From Pseudoalteromonas sp. S16_S37 (GTDB lineage Bacteria; Pseudomonadota; Gammaproteobacteria; Enterobacterales; Alteromonadaceae): 64,000 bases of DNA. Location: NCBI RefSeq assembly GCF_014694405.1, contig NZ_JAAUWV010000001.1, forward strand, positions 124,001 through 188,000. Direction: 5' to 3'. The translations under genes and the position numbers were made by a program. Below, piece by piece: positions 10,412-21,100 of the stretch. The notes under the pieces were generated by a model, which searched no databases, was not told the origin of the DNA, and saw only the letters and a program-made list of their open reading frames with translations. Every line of letters starts with the position of its first letter. Within the stretch, counting starts at the first letter, position 1.

Positions 10412-13400
10412 ATGGAAACGGTAACGGGGCTTGAAGTCGCAATTGTCGGTATGGCCACTCGGGTGCCGGGCGCGAACTCCATTGATGAGTATTGGCAAAA
10501 CCTACTGGCAGGCAAAGATATCCTAAAAATGCAGCAACAAAGATATCCCGATCAAAGCGGTAATTTGGGCGGGGTATTAGACAATGTGCATGGTTTTGAT
10601 GCGGCATTTTTTGATGTTGCAGCACGTGAGGCTTGCCTTATGGACCCTCAGCTTCGCCAGAGTCTAGAAGTCAGTTGGCATGCCTTAGAAGACGCGGGTT
10701 TGATTAACCAGCGCACTGGCGCACATATTGGCGTATTTGCAGGGGCCCCAACCAGTGCCTATTTAACCTATGGTATTAGCAACAAAGATAAGTTAGACAG
10801 CGCGGTAGAAATTGATGAGTTAATTCATCATAACTCGCAAGAGTTGTTTGCTAGTAAGCTTGCTTATCAGCTGGGGGTGAATGGGCCAGCATTGTCGCTG
10901 ACAACTGGGTGTTCCACGTCATTTGTGTTACTGCATTATGCGTGCTTAGCACTGAACAGTGGTGATTGTGAGACGGCGCTGGTGGTTGCCAGTCGTATTG
11001 GTTATCCCCATTACGAAGGCTACACAGCAACACCCGGTGGACCGCTCAGCCCTGATGGCTTGTGTCGACCTTTTGCCAATAATGCGACAGGTATGGTGCC
11101 TGGTAGTGGTGCTTTGGCTGTGGTGCTTAAGCGCTATGAAGAGGCACTCGAAGATGGTGACCGCATTTATGCGGTGATCCGAGGCAGCGCACTGAACAAT
11201 GATGGTCGAGACAAGTTGGGCTTTGCGGCACCTTCGGTCAATGGCCAAGCGCAAGTTGCCAAGCAAGCGATGATGAACGCCGATATCGAACCGCACGAAG
11301 TGGCGTATGTGGAGGCTCATGGCACAGGCACTGAGCTAGGTGATGGTGTAGAGCTAAGAGCACTACAACAGGCATATGGCGAAGCTGCGCCAAGTCAGTC
11401 ATGTGCGCTGGGATCTGTCAAAGGCAATATTGGGCATTTAGATGCCGCATCGGGGTTGGCAAGTCTTGTCAAAGTGAGCTTGATGCTACATCACCGGACA
11501 CTTTTGCCCACCATCAACTGTGACGACCCGTTAGAACAGCTACAATCGCCAAGCAGCCGTTTTTATGTACAGCGCGAGGTTACGCCTTGGCCTGAGTCTA
11601 AACCACTGATTGCTGGATTGAACATTTTTGGTATTGGTGGCACGAACGGTCATGTGCTATTGCAAAATGCCAGCGCTGTGCCCTTAGCTGCGAGTGAGCA
11701 CAATGAGCAAGTATTATTTTTAAGTGCTAAAGACCCGCAAGCACTACTACGTAATCGTGATGCGTTGCTTGCTTGGCTGCGCAATAACCCACAATGTAAC
11801 TTAAAACAATTAAGTTGGAGTTTACTCAATTGTAAAGAGCCGATGCTTTATCGCAGCGCTGTCAGTGTCTCTTCTTTACAAGATTTTCAAGCGCTTAAAG
11901 CTATTACCAGCGATGACATTAGCAAAGCTCAGGGGGCACCAATCATTAGCATTGAGGCCATTACAAGTGACGACCTGATTGTGTTAGAGCGTTTATTTGA
12001 TAGTGATGATGCTCTGAATACGCAATTTAAACGCTACCTTGGTGAGTCAAGCGCAGAGCTAGATGCTATTTGTAAGTCGCCTTCACTGTGGCATGAGCTG
12101 CGTATTAAAATGGCTGATGACCCAAGTATTGAAAGGCTACTAAACCGCGCGGTGTGGTTGAGTGTGCTCGCTCGGTTGTCACAAATGGGGTTGGCGCTTA
12201 AAAACATTCACGCCCGCGGTGCGTTGTTTATTAGTGCTGCGCAGTGGGCTGGCGTATTAAACTCAAGCCAGGCGTTATCTTTACTTAATAATCAATCAAT
12301 CGCGCACGTTGAAAGCCTACCAAATCAGGCGCGCTGCGTACTAACATGTAATGACTCTGCTGAGCCTTTAACAGCCAAATACTGGCAACAAGAAGCATTT
12401 TGGCAGGCTTTGTGTGAAAGTAAAAGTGATCAGCAACTGCGTCCTTTATCATGTAGCCGCCTTGTGGTCGATGCGAGTGTGCATCGCATGGCGGCACAAC
12501 TTTGGATGCAAGGCGTTGCTATTGATAGTGACGCACATTTTGGAGAAAAGTTTGCGCCCCTGTCTTTACCTGGATATGCGTTTGCATCAACGCGCTTTAA
12601 GCTGCCTTTGCACAAACTTGAAAGTACACGTTGGCAAATGCAGCAGTGGTCAAAAGTGGCGCAGCAAGATGACACGCAACAGCAAATCTTATTGCTGATG
12701 CCCAAAGGGGAAGCGGCTAAAAAAGTGCAGCACTGCTTTGGTGGCAGCGACAAAAATGTTTGGTATATCTATTGCGCATCGCAATTTAGTGTGAGCAACG
12801 ATAATATGTTATATGCGGATTTAACGCAGCAGGCGCATTTAGAACAAATTGAAAGCCATATTCAACAGCAAATTAGTGCCCCTTGCAGTTGGGTAGATGC
12901 GAGATTGAGCGCGTTCACGAGTAAACCTGAAGACATGTTAAATGCCATGGTGGATGTGCCATTGCGTCGCAGTTGGCAGGCTCTTGATGCGCACCTGCAA
13001 GATACAAACTCAAGGTGGGCGCAACTTTGCCTAATACCCAGTGAATCCGCCTATAATAAATGCGCGCATTTGGGGCGTTATATTTTTGATTTTTTCTCAT
13101 ACCAGTATCAAGACTTAGCACTTGGCAGCCCGCCAAAAACACTGTGGTGTGAGGTTGCAAAAAACGCCACTAAAGTGCCACAGACAGCTGTGCTTTCAAG
13201 TACGCTTTCAAGTGTGCTTTCAAGTACACTTTTGAGCCAAGCAATGGTTGCCAAAGCAAGCCAATTTAAAATTATGCACAAGCAATTATTTTGTTTGACT
13301 CATAGCCGGTTTAACCCCAGTGGCTACACGCCAGTTAACTATAATAAGGCACTTTTGCTTGGCATTGAGCAGCCAAATGGCGTTGCCATCGCATCTACTT

Positions 13401-14287
13401 TGCCTGCATTGTGTGAACATATTCATGTGGTGTTGCCCGCAGACTTTCCTGCGCAACAGCAATGGCAGCAGTGGTTACTTGCCCATGTTGAAGGTAATTT
13501 ATACAGCAAAATTATTTTACTGCTCACTCGTTGGTTAGAAGAAGGTATTGCCTGCTCTTGGCATAACCACAAAGCAAATCGTCCTTTACACAAGCAGCCA
13601 GAGTTACTGTGTAGTGATATTTGTATCAACTTAGTGGCCACAGAGAATGCCTTTAGTCAGCCTGAAAATCTGCTAATGAACGTTGAACATCAGGCGGCTT
13701 ACACGCAACTATTAACTAAGTTAATGGCCGCTAACCCTTTGCTATGTTCATTAGTGTTGCTGCATGGGCCGTGTACCGCAGGCTTAACAAGCAATGCCAG
13801 ATTGTGGCATCAGGCCGCCAAAAACTGCTTCTCAAGTGTTGTGCTAGCAAATCAGCAGATAACCGCAGAAGACCTTGGGCGGTGTTTTAGTGCTTTGTCG
13901 CAACCAACGCATAAGCTACTTGTTGATGACATGTTAGTGAGTCACGTGTCATCGGCCACATTAGTCAAACAAACACAGCAATCTGATGAGCAACAATATG
14001 CGCCACGCCCAGAGTTGGCGCAGCCATTTGTCGAGCCTACAACGCCATTAGAGCGGCAAATTGCACAGATTTGGCAAAGTTATTTCTATTTATCACCCAT
14101 TGGTCGTGACGATGACTTTTTCAGTCTGCATGGACATTCCTTGTTAGCACTGAAGATTGTTAATCGTATCAATGAGCAACATGCGACGCAGCTTACATTG
14201 CAGGATGTGTTGGAAAATCCAACGATAGCAAAACTTAGTGAGTTAGTTAGTACTAACAAGTCTGCGGCAAGTGAAGGAGCAGAATGA
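10412..14287 (+). CDS. Type I PKS module: KS - degenerate AT - degenerate KR - T
   Basis: 1291 residues, ATG 2 bp after the NRPS stop, with AAAAGGG upstream. The ketosynthase (1-430) is intact by motif: Cys167 in TGCSTSF, His in EAHGTGT near 302, and His in KGNIGH near 341. After it, the expected acyltransferase region (about 430-740) keeps surrounding sequence such as AGVLNSSQAL and an LPGYAF-type post-AT linker. Where GHSxGE should lie it has ARGALF, so the catalytic Ser aligns with Gly603. The following region (about 750-1180) resembles a ketoreductase only faintly: the Rossmann GGxGxxG motif is absent (ALLLGIEQPNG in its place) and no clear Ser-Tyr-Lys site is seen. The C-terminal carrier keeps its Ser (HGHSLL, Ser1243). 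Homologous zeamine/fabclavine PKSs extend the peptide by a malonate unit. This copy probably cannot load or reduce its own extender. Confidence 0.88.
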   Translation: METVTGLEVAIVGMATRVPGANSIDEYWQNLLAGKDILKMQQQRYPDQSGNLGGVLDNVHGFDAAFFDVAAREACLMDPQLRQSLEVSWHALEDAGLINQRTGAHIGVFAGAPTSAYLTYGISNKDKLDSAVEIDELIHHNSQELFASKLAYQLGVNGPALSLTTGCSTSFVLLHYACLALNSGDCETALVVASRIGYPHYEGYTATPGGPLSPDGLCRPFANNATGMVPGSGALAVVLKRYEEALEDGDRIYAVIRGSALNNDGRDKLGFAAPSVNGQAQVAKQAMMNADIEPHEVAYVEAHGTGTELGDGVELRALQQAYGEAAPSQSCALGSVKGNIGHLDAASGLASLVKVSLMLHHRTLLPTINCDDPLEQLQSPSSRFYVQREVTPWPESKPLIAGLNIFGIGGTNGHVLLQNASAVPLAASEHNEQVLFLSAKDPQALLRNRDALLAWLRNNPQCNLKQLSWSLLNCKEPMLYRSAVSVSSLQDFQALKAITSDDISKAQGAPIISIEAITSDDLIVLERLFDSDDALNTQFKRYLGESSAELDAICKSPSLWHELRIKMADDPSIERLLNRAVWLSVLARLSQMGLALKNIHARGALFISAAQWAGVLNSSQALSLLNNQSIAHVESLPNQARCVLTCNDSAEPLTAKYWQQEAFWQALCESKSDQQLRPLSCSRLVVDASVHRMAAQLWMQGVAIDSDAHFGEKFAPLSLPGYAFASTRFKLPLHKLESTRWQMQQWSKVAQQDDTQQQILLLMPKGEAAKKVQHCFGGSDKNVWYIYCASQFSVSNDNMLYADLTQQAHLEQIESHIQQQISAPCSWVDARLSAFTSKPEDMLNAMVDVPLRRSWQALDAHLQDTNSRWAQLCLIPSESAYNKCAHLGRYIFDFFSYQYQDLALGSPPKTLWCEVAKNATKVPQTAVLSSTLSSVLSSTLLSQAMVAKASQFKIMHKQLFCLTHSRFNPSGYTPVNYNKALLLGIEQPNGVAIASTLPALCEHIHVVLPADFPAQQQWQQWLLAHVEGNLYSKIILLLTRWLEEGIACSWHNHKANRPLHKQPELLCSDICINLVATENAFSQPENLLMNVEHQAAYTQLLTKLMAANPLLCSLVLLHGPCTAGLTSNARLWHQAAKNCFSSVVLANQQITAEDLGRCFSALSQPTHKLLVDDMLVSHVSSATLVKQTQQSDEQQYAPRPELAQPFVEPTTPLERQIAQIWQSYFYLSPIGRDDDFFSLHGHSLLALKIVNRINEQHATQLTLQDVLENPTIAKLSELVSTNKSAASEGAE
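13193..13228 (+). repeat. 12-bp in-frame tandem repeat (x3) in PKS
   Basis: Three consecutive 12-base units of the form CTTTCAAGTRYR, with a fourth decayed unit after them, encode an L-S-S-T/V repeat. They fall in the degenerate KR-like part of the PKS, which fits relaxed constraint there. Confidence 0.8.
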
Positions 14288-15795
14288 TGAATATCAGTAT
14301 TGATAAAAATAGACAGGTGTTGCCACTGACCAATGGTCAGCTTAGTTTTTGGTTTATTTATCATATGACCAAAGAAACGGCGAATCATTTTTTGCCATAT
14401 GAGTTTGAGGGACCATTACGCTCAGACTTGCTTGAAAAAGTCCTCAATACACTGCTACAAGACAACGAGATCCTGCGCGCATCTGTAAGTGATTGGTGCG
14501 CGCTACAGTATGTTTATCCCTATGAATATTTTCATTTACCTTATGAAGACCTAAGCGGTTTATGTGAGCAAGGCCGCACAGCCTCCTTAGGGGCATTATT
14601 TTTAAAATACAGTGAGCCAAACTTTGATTTAATGAAACCTCCTTTGCTGCGCGCTTGCTTGATTAAACTCACGCCTGAAAAACACCTGCTTATGTTAGTG
14701 ATGCCACATTTTGCAATGGACGGTGCGGCGTTGCATCAAATGGACATAGAACTGCGCGCCTTGTATCAAAAAGCATTGCACGGAGAGCCGCTCAGAGGAG
14801 GCAGAAAACTGGGGCTGGCTGATTATGTTACTCAAGAGCAAGCAATTAGGAACTCGCAAAGCCAGCAAGCCACACAGTTTTGGCAACAACAACTCAGTCA
14901 AGCCAAGCCAACGTATCTAGCGCCTGCATTGCTGGATATCACTAACCGAGCACGACGTGGAATATTTATCCCTCTGAGTCAAACCCAGTTACAAGATATT
15001 GGGCGCTGGTGCTCGCAAAATAAACTAACCCAACAGATGGTATTTTTAGCATTGCTCGGCAAAGTGATGGCTAAATTATCTGGTAACAACCGCTTATGTT
15101 TAACCACGGTGCAAGAGAATCGGGATATAGATGGCGCAAGATCGCTTTATGGAGCACTGCTTACATCATTGCCCGTGCCATTACAAATCTCTGATAGCCA
15201 ATCACTGCTTGAGTTGTTTTTACAAGTGAAGAAAACCACGCTTGCTGTATATGAATACCGACATGTGCCTTGGAGCATTCCATTGTCAATCTTGGCGCGC
15301 CGCAAACTGAGCAAGCAGCCTTGGTGGCTAAAAGTTATTAGTAAGCTTAGTGGAGCGTATCACAGTATCAGTAAACAAACTGGTTTATATCCACAGGTGT
15401 TGGCTGATTTTGCTGCGATAGCGGCAAGCGATATCGAAGAAGATAAAAAGACCTTACGTTACGGGCCGCACCATCAAGCACTGACAATGAACGTCAATAT
15501 GCTGCCGTCATTTTATGAACAGGGTATTGATACCACAGCCGCTGAGCAAGACACTGCGCAGGCGTGTCGCATTACCTTACGTCGGCAGCTGGACTTTCCC
15601 GTGCCACAAGATGACAGTGAATGGGAGCAAAACGTGTTGAATTTTTACATTGAAAAGCATCCGCTCAAAGGGGCGGGGATCCGCTTATCTCATCAGTGTT
15701 TAACTGAGCAAGCTGAGCAAACCATACGAGAAGAGCTGTATACATTGCTAAGACAATCATCTGAGGTAGCGCAGTTAGTTGAGCACAGCGCTTGA
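14284..15795 (+). CDS. Stand-alone condensation-domain protein
   Basis: 503 residues, a single NRPS condensation fold without A or T domain. The active-site motif is PHFAMDGAAL: the catalytic His (142) and the DG are kept, and the first His of HHxxxDG is Pro. The ATG overlaps the PKS stop as ATGA, so translation is probably coupled. A free condensation protein in this position in zeamine and fabclavine clusters is thought to join the peptide/polyketide thioester to an amine of the separately made polyamine, and the same role is inferred here. The C-terminal half resembles the terminal condensation domain of the third NRPS (shared PH-x4-DGAAL, an ENR motif, a conserved YP-containing tail), which makes the two paralogues. 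The downstream hydrolase gene follows after 143 bp. Confidence 0.88.
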   Translation: MMNISIDKNRQVLPLTNGQLSFWFIYHMTKETANHFLPYEFEGPLRSDLLEKVLNTLLQDNEILRASVSDWCALQYVYPYEYFHLPYEDLSGLCEQGRTASLGALFLKYSEPNFDLMKPPLLRACLIKLTPEKHLLMLVMPHFAMDGAALHQMDIELRALYQKALHGEPLRGGRKLGLADYVTQEQAIRNSQSQQATQFWQQQLSQAKPTYLAPALLDITNRARRGIFIPLSQTQLQDIGRWCSQNKLTQQMVFLALLGKVMAKLSGNNRLCLTTVQENRDIDGARSLYGALLTSLPVPLQISDSQSLLELFLQVKKTTLAVYEYRHVPWSIPLSILARRKLSKQPWWLKVISKLSGAYHSISKQTGLYPQVLADFAAIAASDIEEDKKTLRYGPHHQALTMNVNMLPSFYEQGIDTTAAEQDTAQACRITLRRQLDFPVPQDDSEWEQNVLNFYIEKHPLKGAGIRLSHQCLTEQAEQTIREELYTLLRQSSEVAQLVEHSA

Positions 15796-15878
15796 TAGCC
15801 TTTAGTAAGACTTTGTAAGCAAAGCGCTAAATTCGCAATGATTCGATTGACCTAAAATGGGGAAAATTTATACTCGAT

Positions 15879-15938
15879 ATGCTTGAAATAACATTGTTTT
15901 GGTCCGTGGTCGCGTTGTTAATGGTAAAAAAGAACTAG
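15879..15938 (+). CDS. Possible 19-residue hydrophobic peptide
   Basis: A short frame reads MLEITLFWSVVALLMVKKN, a plausible single membrane-spanning segment ending in two lysines. Its TAG stop directly abuts the ATG of the hydrolase gene, which could couple translation. The nearest purine-rich stretch (GGGGA) is about 16 bases upstream of its ATG, which is far for a ribosome binding site. It may equally be a chance frame or a decayed leader of the hydrolase. No family is recognised. Confidence 0.25.
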   Translation: MLEITLFWSVVALLMVKKN

Positions 15939-17018
15939 ATGAAAATTGAGAATATCGCAATGCATTCAATAATAAAAATCGCCAGCGTGCTATCGCTCGG
16001 TTTGGTTATCGCCGTTATTTGGTTTTCGAATTACGACCGTCATGCCGTTGAGATAGCCAGCCAAGAAGAGACCTTGTATGGCTCTGTTGTGCTGCCCAAA
16101 CTCAGAGCGGATAAACCAGTGCCTGTGGTGATATTTGTGCATGGTGACGGGCCTATTTCAAGTGGCGGTTATGGTTACTACCACCCGCTGTGGCAAGCCC
16201 TTGCTCAGGCAGGTGTTGCTTCGCTATCTTGGGATAAACAAGGAGTGGGCGGTTCAAGTGGTCACTGGCTTGAGCAAAACATGACACAACGCGCCGAAGA
16301 ACTGAGCGCAGCGATTGATTGGATATCCACGCAACCAAAGTTGGATAGTCAGCGCATTGGCGTTATCGGCTTTTCACAAGCAGGATGGGTGCTTCCCACT
16401 GTGCTTGCTCAAGATAAACGAGTCAAATATGCCATTATGGTGTCAACCGCGGTTAACTGGGAGCAACAAGGCCATTTTCAAACGGTGCAACGCTTAAAAT
16501 CATTAGGGCAAGATGGTGAGGTGTTAGCTCAAAATCTTGACTATAACAGTGCCTTGGATGAGCTATTAAAACAACGAGTACCTTATAAAACATATCAGCA
16601 ATTTATTACCCAAAACGCACCGCAAAGCTATGGTGGCAAGGTGATGAGCCCAAGTCGCTATGAGTTTGTGATAAACAATATGCATGTTGATGCAAGTGCA
16701 ACGCTCAATCAGATACAGCAGCCGGTGTTAGCGCTATTTGGCGACTCTGATCAGGTTGTAGATGTGCAGCAAAGTATCGACACCTATCAAAGCCAGCTAT
16801 CAGGTCCGTTTAGTTACAAGGTGTATGAAAATGCGGATCACGGCTTATTCAAAAACGAATACTTTTCAGGCATTAGTAAAGATTCAATTTGGTTTGGTGT
16901 AAAAATGAATTGGTTGGGAGCCGATGGCTTAACTGAGCAGTTTGTTGATGATGTACTTCGCTGGGTAACAACCCATACTCAGTTAGATGCTCAAGGAGTG
17001 CTTGTCGATGGAGAATAA
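15939..17018 (+). CDS. Membrane-anchored alpha/beta hydrolase (copy 1)
   Basis: 359 residues. An N-terminal hydrophobic helix (about 10-30) without a clear cleavage site suggests an inner-membrane anchor with the enzyme facing the periplasm. The hydrolase fold shows an oxyanion-type FVHGDG near 70, the nucleophile elbow GFSQAGW (Ser146), an acid in FGDSDQVV and a His in ADHGLF, so a full catalytic triad is visible. It is closest to dienelactone/prolyl-oligopeptidase-like hydrolases. A paralogue lies downstream of the third NRPS and shares long stretches (HGDG, YYxPLWQ, SWDKxGVGGS, GFSQAGWV, EQFVDDV). In the zeamine system a membrane peptidase is reported to trim the peptide part off the pre-antibiotic. 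An analogous maturation or self-protection role is an inference. An alternative start is the ATG at 15960. Confidence 0.8.
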   Translation: MKIENIAMHSIIKIASVLSLGLVIAVIWFSNYDRHAVEIASQEETLYGSVVLPKLRADKPVPVVIFVHGDGPISSGGYGYYHPLWQALAQAGVASLSWDKQGVGGSSGHWLEQNMTQRAEELSAAIDWISTQPKLDSQRIGVIGFSQAGWVLPTVLAQDKRVKYAIMVSTAVNWEQQGHFQTVQRLKSLGQDGEVLAQNLDYNSALDELLKQRVPYKTYQQFITQNAPQSYGGKVMSPSRYEFVINNMHVDASATLNQIQQPVLALFGDSDQVVDVQQSIDTYQSQLSGPFSYKVYENADHGLFKNEYFSGISKDSIWFGVKMNWLGADGLTEQFVDDVLRWVTTHTQLDAQGVLVDGE

Positions 17019-18003
17019 TTTTGCAACTTGGTTTGCCAAGCAGCGTGAAGAATTACTTTGGGATCTGTTGTTTTCGAGCGTGCTGGAAGTTTTGGCTATT
17101 TTCGCTGTGATGCTGCTTATCACTCCCTACTTTGAAACATTAAATCCGTTTTGGTATGGATTTTTCTTGGTATTAATACCGTTATACGTCTTTAGCGAAG
17201 CTGCTTCTGTGCTTGCAAAGCTAAAAACCGCCACACAAAAACAGCTAAATGATTTTAGCCATATCGATATTTCAGCGCTCAGTGAGACGCCAATTACCCA
17301 GCAATGGCAATGCGTCACTATTAAAACTGCATTATTGGCTTTACTGCCCGCCATAGGCGGCGCAGCACTATATTACTTTAGTTCAAAGAGTGTTGGCATC
17401 ATGCTCTTAATTGCGCTGTGTGTCGGAGTTGGGGTGTTTATTGTCAGTGCTGTGTTATTTGAGCGCTATGCCAAGTCGCTTGTTGCGGGTACTTTGCACC
17501 AAGCGCGGGGCACAAAGCAGCTTGATGAATCGCAAAGTATTGATTTGCTGATCACTTTTCATTTACTGCCATGGCTTTTATTCGCTGCGCTGGCGTTTGG
17601 TTTGCTGATGAGCAAGTACTACACCGGATATGTTGCAGATGCGGGGCAAATTAGCCTATCGAGCTTAGCAACATATAGCTATATCAGTTGTACTTTTGTT
17701 GGTTTTTGGAGCTGCTACAACGTTTTGGAGCCAATTCAAACAGATATGAAACTACAGTCATTGTTTTTGTCTGGTACGGATAAGTTCTCCCATTCAGAGT
17801 TATTTGGCATGATTTTAGGCGCAGGGTTTATTCCTTGGTTGGCCTTGTTTGTGCTCGGTTTTTTTGTGCCGTCATTAACCAGTGGCATATGGTTAAGCGT
17901 GATAGCTGTCAGCATTATCGTTTTTGCAGTGGCTGTGGGGGTGAGCGCCGCGGCACTCTTTGCGTACAGTCAATCGCAGCAACAAGGGCAAGGTGAGTCT
18001 TGA
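17008..18003 (+). CDS. Polytopic membrane protein of unknown function (copy 1)
   Basis: 331 residues from the ATG at 17008. This start is chosen because AAGGAG lies at 16993-16998, 9 bases before it; an upstream ATG at 16987 in the same frame is less likely. The gene overlaps the end of the hydrolase gene by 11 bp. About eight hydrophobic segments are seen, with loops rich in S/T/K. It is clearly paralogous to the membrane protein at 26502: both share ITPYFE/LTKPYFE, FWY, a DE-x-QS-x-D motif followed by FHLLPW, and the same spacing of helices. No transporter signature is recognised. Tight pairing with a membrane-anchored hydrolase suggests the two products work together, perhaps in maturation, export or immunity. 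Confidence 0.75.
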   Translation: MENNFATWFAKQREELLWDLLFSSVLEVLAIFAVMLLITPYFETLNPFWYGFFLVLIPLYVFSEAASVLAKLKTATQKQLNDFSHIDISALSETPITQQWQCVTIKTALLALLPAIGGAALYYFSSKSVGIMLLIALCVGVGVFIVSAVLFERYAKSLVAGTLHQARGTKQLDESQSIDLLITFHLLPWLLFAALAFGLLMSKYYTGYVADAGQISLSSLATYSYISCTFVGFWSCYNVLEPIQTDMKLQSLFLSGTDKFSHSELFGMILGAGFIPWLALFVLGFFVPSLTSGIWLSVIAVSIIVFAVAVGVSAAALFAYSQSQQQGQGES

Positions 18004-18131
18004 TCATCGTAACGTATTTTTGTTAATCGCATGGGTAGGGAAGTTAGGCTGAATTACCCATTATATGTACATGTGTTTATGAATTTATTTATAAATTAAA
18101 CGTAGCTGTTCAGTTGTATAAGGACGTTGTT
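18004..18131. other. Intergenic gap before third NRPS
   Basis: 128 AT-rich bases. An imperfect palindrome AATTTAT-TT-ATAAATT at 18082-18097 lies about 35 bases before the NRPS start and could be an operator or part of a promoter. No confident -35/-10 pair can be named. Confidence 0.3.
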
Positions 18132-21100
18132 ATGAGTATGACCTTTTGGCAAAACCAGTTCGTTGATCTTGATACGCTTGTTGTTTCAGATCCATGCGAA
18201 GATGAAACACATATAAGCCAATATGGCGATCACTATCTTGTAAGTTTAACTGAGCAAGAGGTTGCGTTGCTAAAGCAGCACTTAGCGCAAACTCAGTGCG
18301 ACTTGCGAACCTTGTTGTTACTTAGTTACTACCTCACTTTGCGTACCTTATCTGGCCAGACTCGCTTTGCAATTGGTGTCAATCAACAGCAAATAACACC
18401 GCCAAATGTATATACTCCAGTGGTGTGCGACCTTTCGATGCAAAGCGCTGTAGAGCAGGCATTTACAGAGCTGGCAAATGCAGTGAATACAGCTTTAGCA
18501 CACAGTTTAGGGGATGACGCAAAGCACAGCCAAGATGCTATCTGGCAAGCGGCTAACGATGCTGGATTGGAATCTCTTTATCAAGCCACGTTTAGTCTCA
18601 CAGACAACCCGTTGCAGTTGGTGCCTTTGGTTAATAATCAAAGCTGGCAGCTACATGCCCAAACGTTCGAAAACACCATCGCAATTGAGATACTTTGCCC
18701 ACGGCAATATAGCCACTCGGGTTTAGCGCTTTTTGCAAGCTGTTTTACACACACGCTCAAAGGACTCATCAGTGGTACGGCGCAAAACTTAACTGAGATT
18801 GACTTAGTACCTTTTGAACAAAAAACGCAACTACTTGAACACTGGCAAGGTAATACGGTTGATTGGCCCGAAGATGACACCTTAGTGAGTCAACTTGAGC
18901 GCGCTGCACAACAGTGGCCTGAGCGCACCGCTATTCTCTTTGAAGATAAAACAGTGAGTTATCGGCAACTACATCAACAAGCTGATGCACTGGCATGTCG
19001 CATTAAGACAATGCTCTTAGCCAAAGGCGAAGGGCATCAATCAGACAAGCAAAGCATAGTCGCGCTTTTGCTGGATAAAAGCGTAGAAATGGCTGTTGCA
19101 ATCTTGGCGGTGTTAAAAACGGGTGCAGCATATGTGCCCATTTCACCGCAATTTCCTGCCGAGCGACGACACTTCATTCTTGAAGATACACAAAGTTCGC
19201 TGATTTTAACTCAGTCGCATTACCTTGATTATGTCAGTGAAGCGCCTTGTATGAGTATGGCGATAGACACGCTGGATGAGCAACAAGACTTGCAAAATCA
19301 TACGGGGGGAGATGCGCTTTCACCCTCACAGCTTGCTTATGTGATGTATACGTCAGGTACTACGGGACTGCCCAAAGGCGTGATGATCACTCATCAAAGT
19401 GTGGTTAACCTGATTAATCATCAGCGCCGCGTATTTGATTTTACACAGCAAGACAAATCGATTTGGTTAGCTAACTATATTTTTGATGTATCCGTTGAGC
19501 ACTTTTTCTTAACTCTGAGTAGCGGAGCATGTTTAGTGGTGCCAACTGAGTCGCAAATATTAGACCCAGCTTGTATTAAATCATTGTTACAAAGTGAAAA
19601 AATCACACACTTTGAAGCAACGCCAACTTACCTAAGTGCACTTGGCGAGGTAGATGCGCCTAGCATAAAAAGAGTGATAACTGGGGGAGAGGCCTGTACC
19701 AAAGATGTGCAAAATCTTTGGCAGCAAAGATTGGTCAACGGTTATGGTGTTACTGAAGCAACAGTCACACAAACGCAGCGCTGTGATAGAAAAACCAGCG
19801 GGCGTATGAATAACATTGGTAAGCCTTTAGCAAATACCCAAATTTTTATCTTGTCGGCAGAGTTAAAGTTGTTACCCATTGGTGCACCGGGTGATATGTA
19901 TATTGGCGGTGTAGGATTGGCGCAAGGGTATCTGAATCGCCCAGAGCTTAACCTTGAAAAATTCATTGCTAATCCCTTTGTTGAGCAAAGTGACAGCGCT
20001 ACCCCTTATGGCAGTATTTTGTATAAAACGGGTGATAAGGCTCGTTGGTTAGAAAATGGCGATATTGAATATCTTGGTCGTGACGACTTTCAGGTTAAGA
20101 TCCGCGGTTATCGCATTGAACTTGGAGAAATCGAGTCAGTTATTAGTGCTCAACCTGAAGTAGAAAGCGCAGTTGTAATTGATAGATGCCGTGGTGAAGT
20201 TAAATACTTGGCCGCGTATTACGTACTCAAATCAGGATGTAGCATTGAAGGCGCAGCGCTCAAAGCATGTTTACAGCAATCATTACCCAGTTATATGGTG
20301 CCTGCAACCTACACTCAGCTTGAGCAGATTCCTATTACTATTAATGGCAAGTTAGACAGACGCGCATTGCCTGAGCCGACGTTATTTCATGATGACCAAG
20401 TTGAGCAACCGCGCAGCGAGCACGAAGCAAAGTTAAAACCGCTTTGGTTGCAAGTCTTGTCATTACAGGAAATAGGTATTCATGATGACTTTTTTGCACT
20501 CGGTGGTGATTCTGTCAGTGCCCTAAAATTAATCGGGTTATGCCAACAGCAACTTAATTGCTCTATATCGCTGGCGCAACTATACCAACACCCAACCATT
20601 GCAACATTTGCGCTACAGCTTAGTGATGCTCAAAGCGTTATAGAAATTCCCCACTCAGACGCAAACAAGCTATCTTATGCGCAGCAACGGATGTTGTTTA
20701 TTGAGCAGTTTGAAGGTGGCACAGATGCCTATCATCTGCCCTTTTTTACCAAGCTTGCTGGGGATGCCGATATCTCTTTACTAGAGCAAGCCCTGCAACA
20801 TGTTGTAGCCAGACACCCAGTATTAAACAGCTGCTATAGCCAAGCTGAAGATGTGGAACAAGCTCGGCTTACAGAATTGATGCAACCCATTGAGATTGCG
20901 CGTGTTGAACTACAAAGCGAGCTGCAACTGAGCGCAAGAGTGCAAGCAGATTATGAATGTCCGTTTGACTTACAATATGGTGCGCCAATGCGCGTGTTTA
21001 ATTACAGCGTATCGCAACAGCAATTTTTGTTTATCGTTTGGCACCATATTGCCTTTGATGGTTGGTCTGAGCCGGTCTTTTTTAATGAATTGGCATTGAT

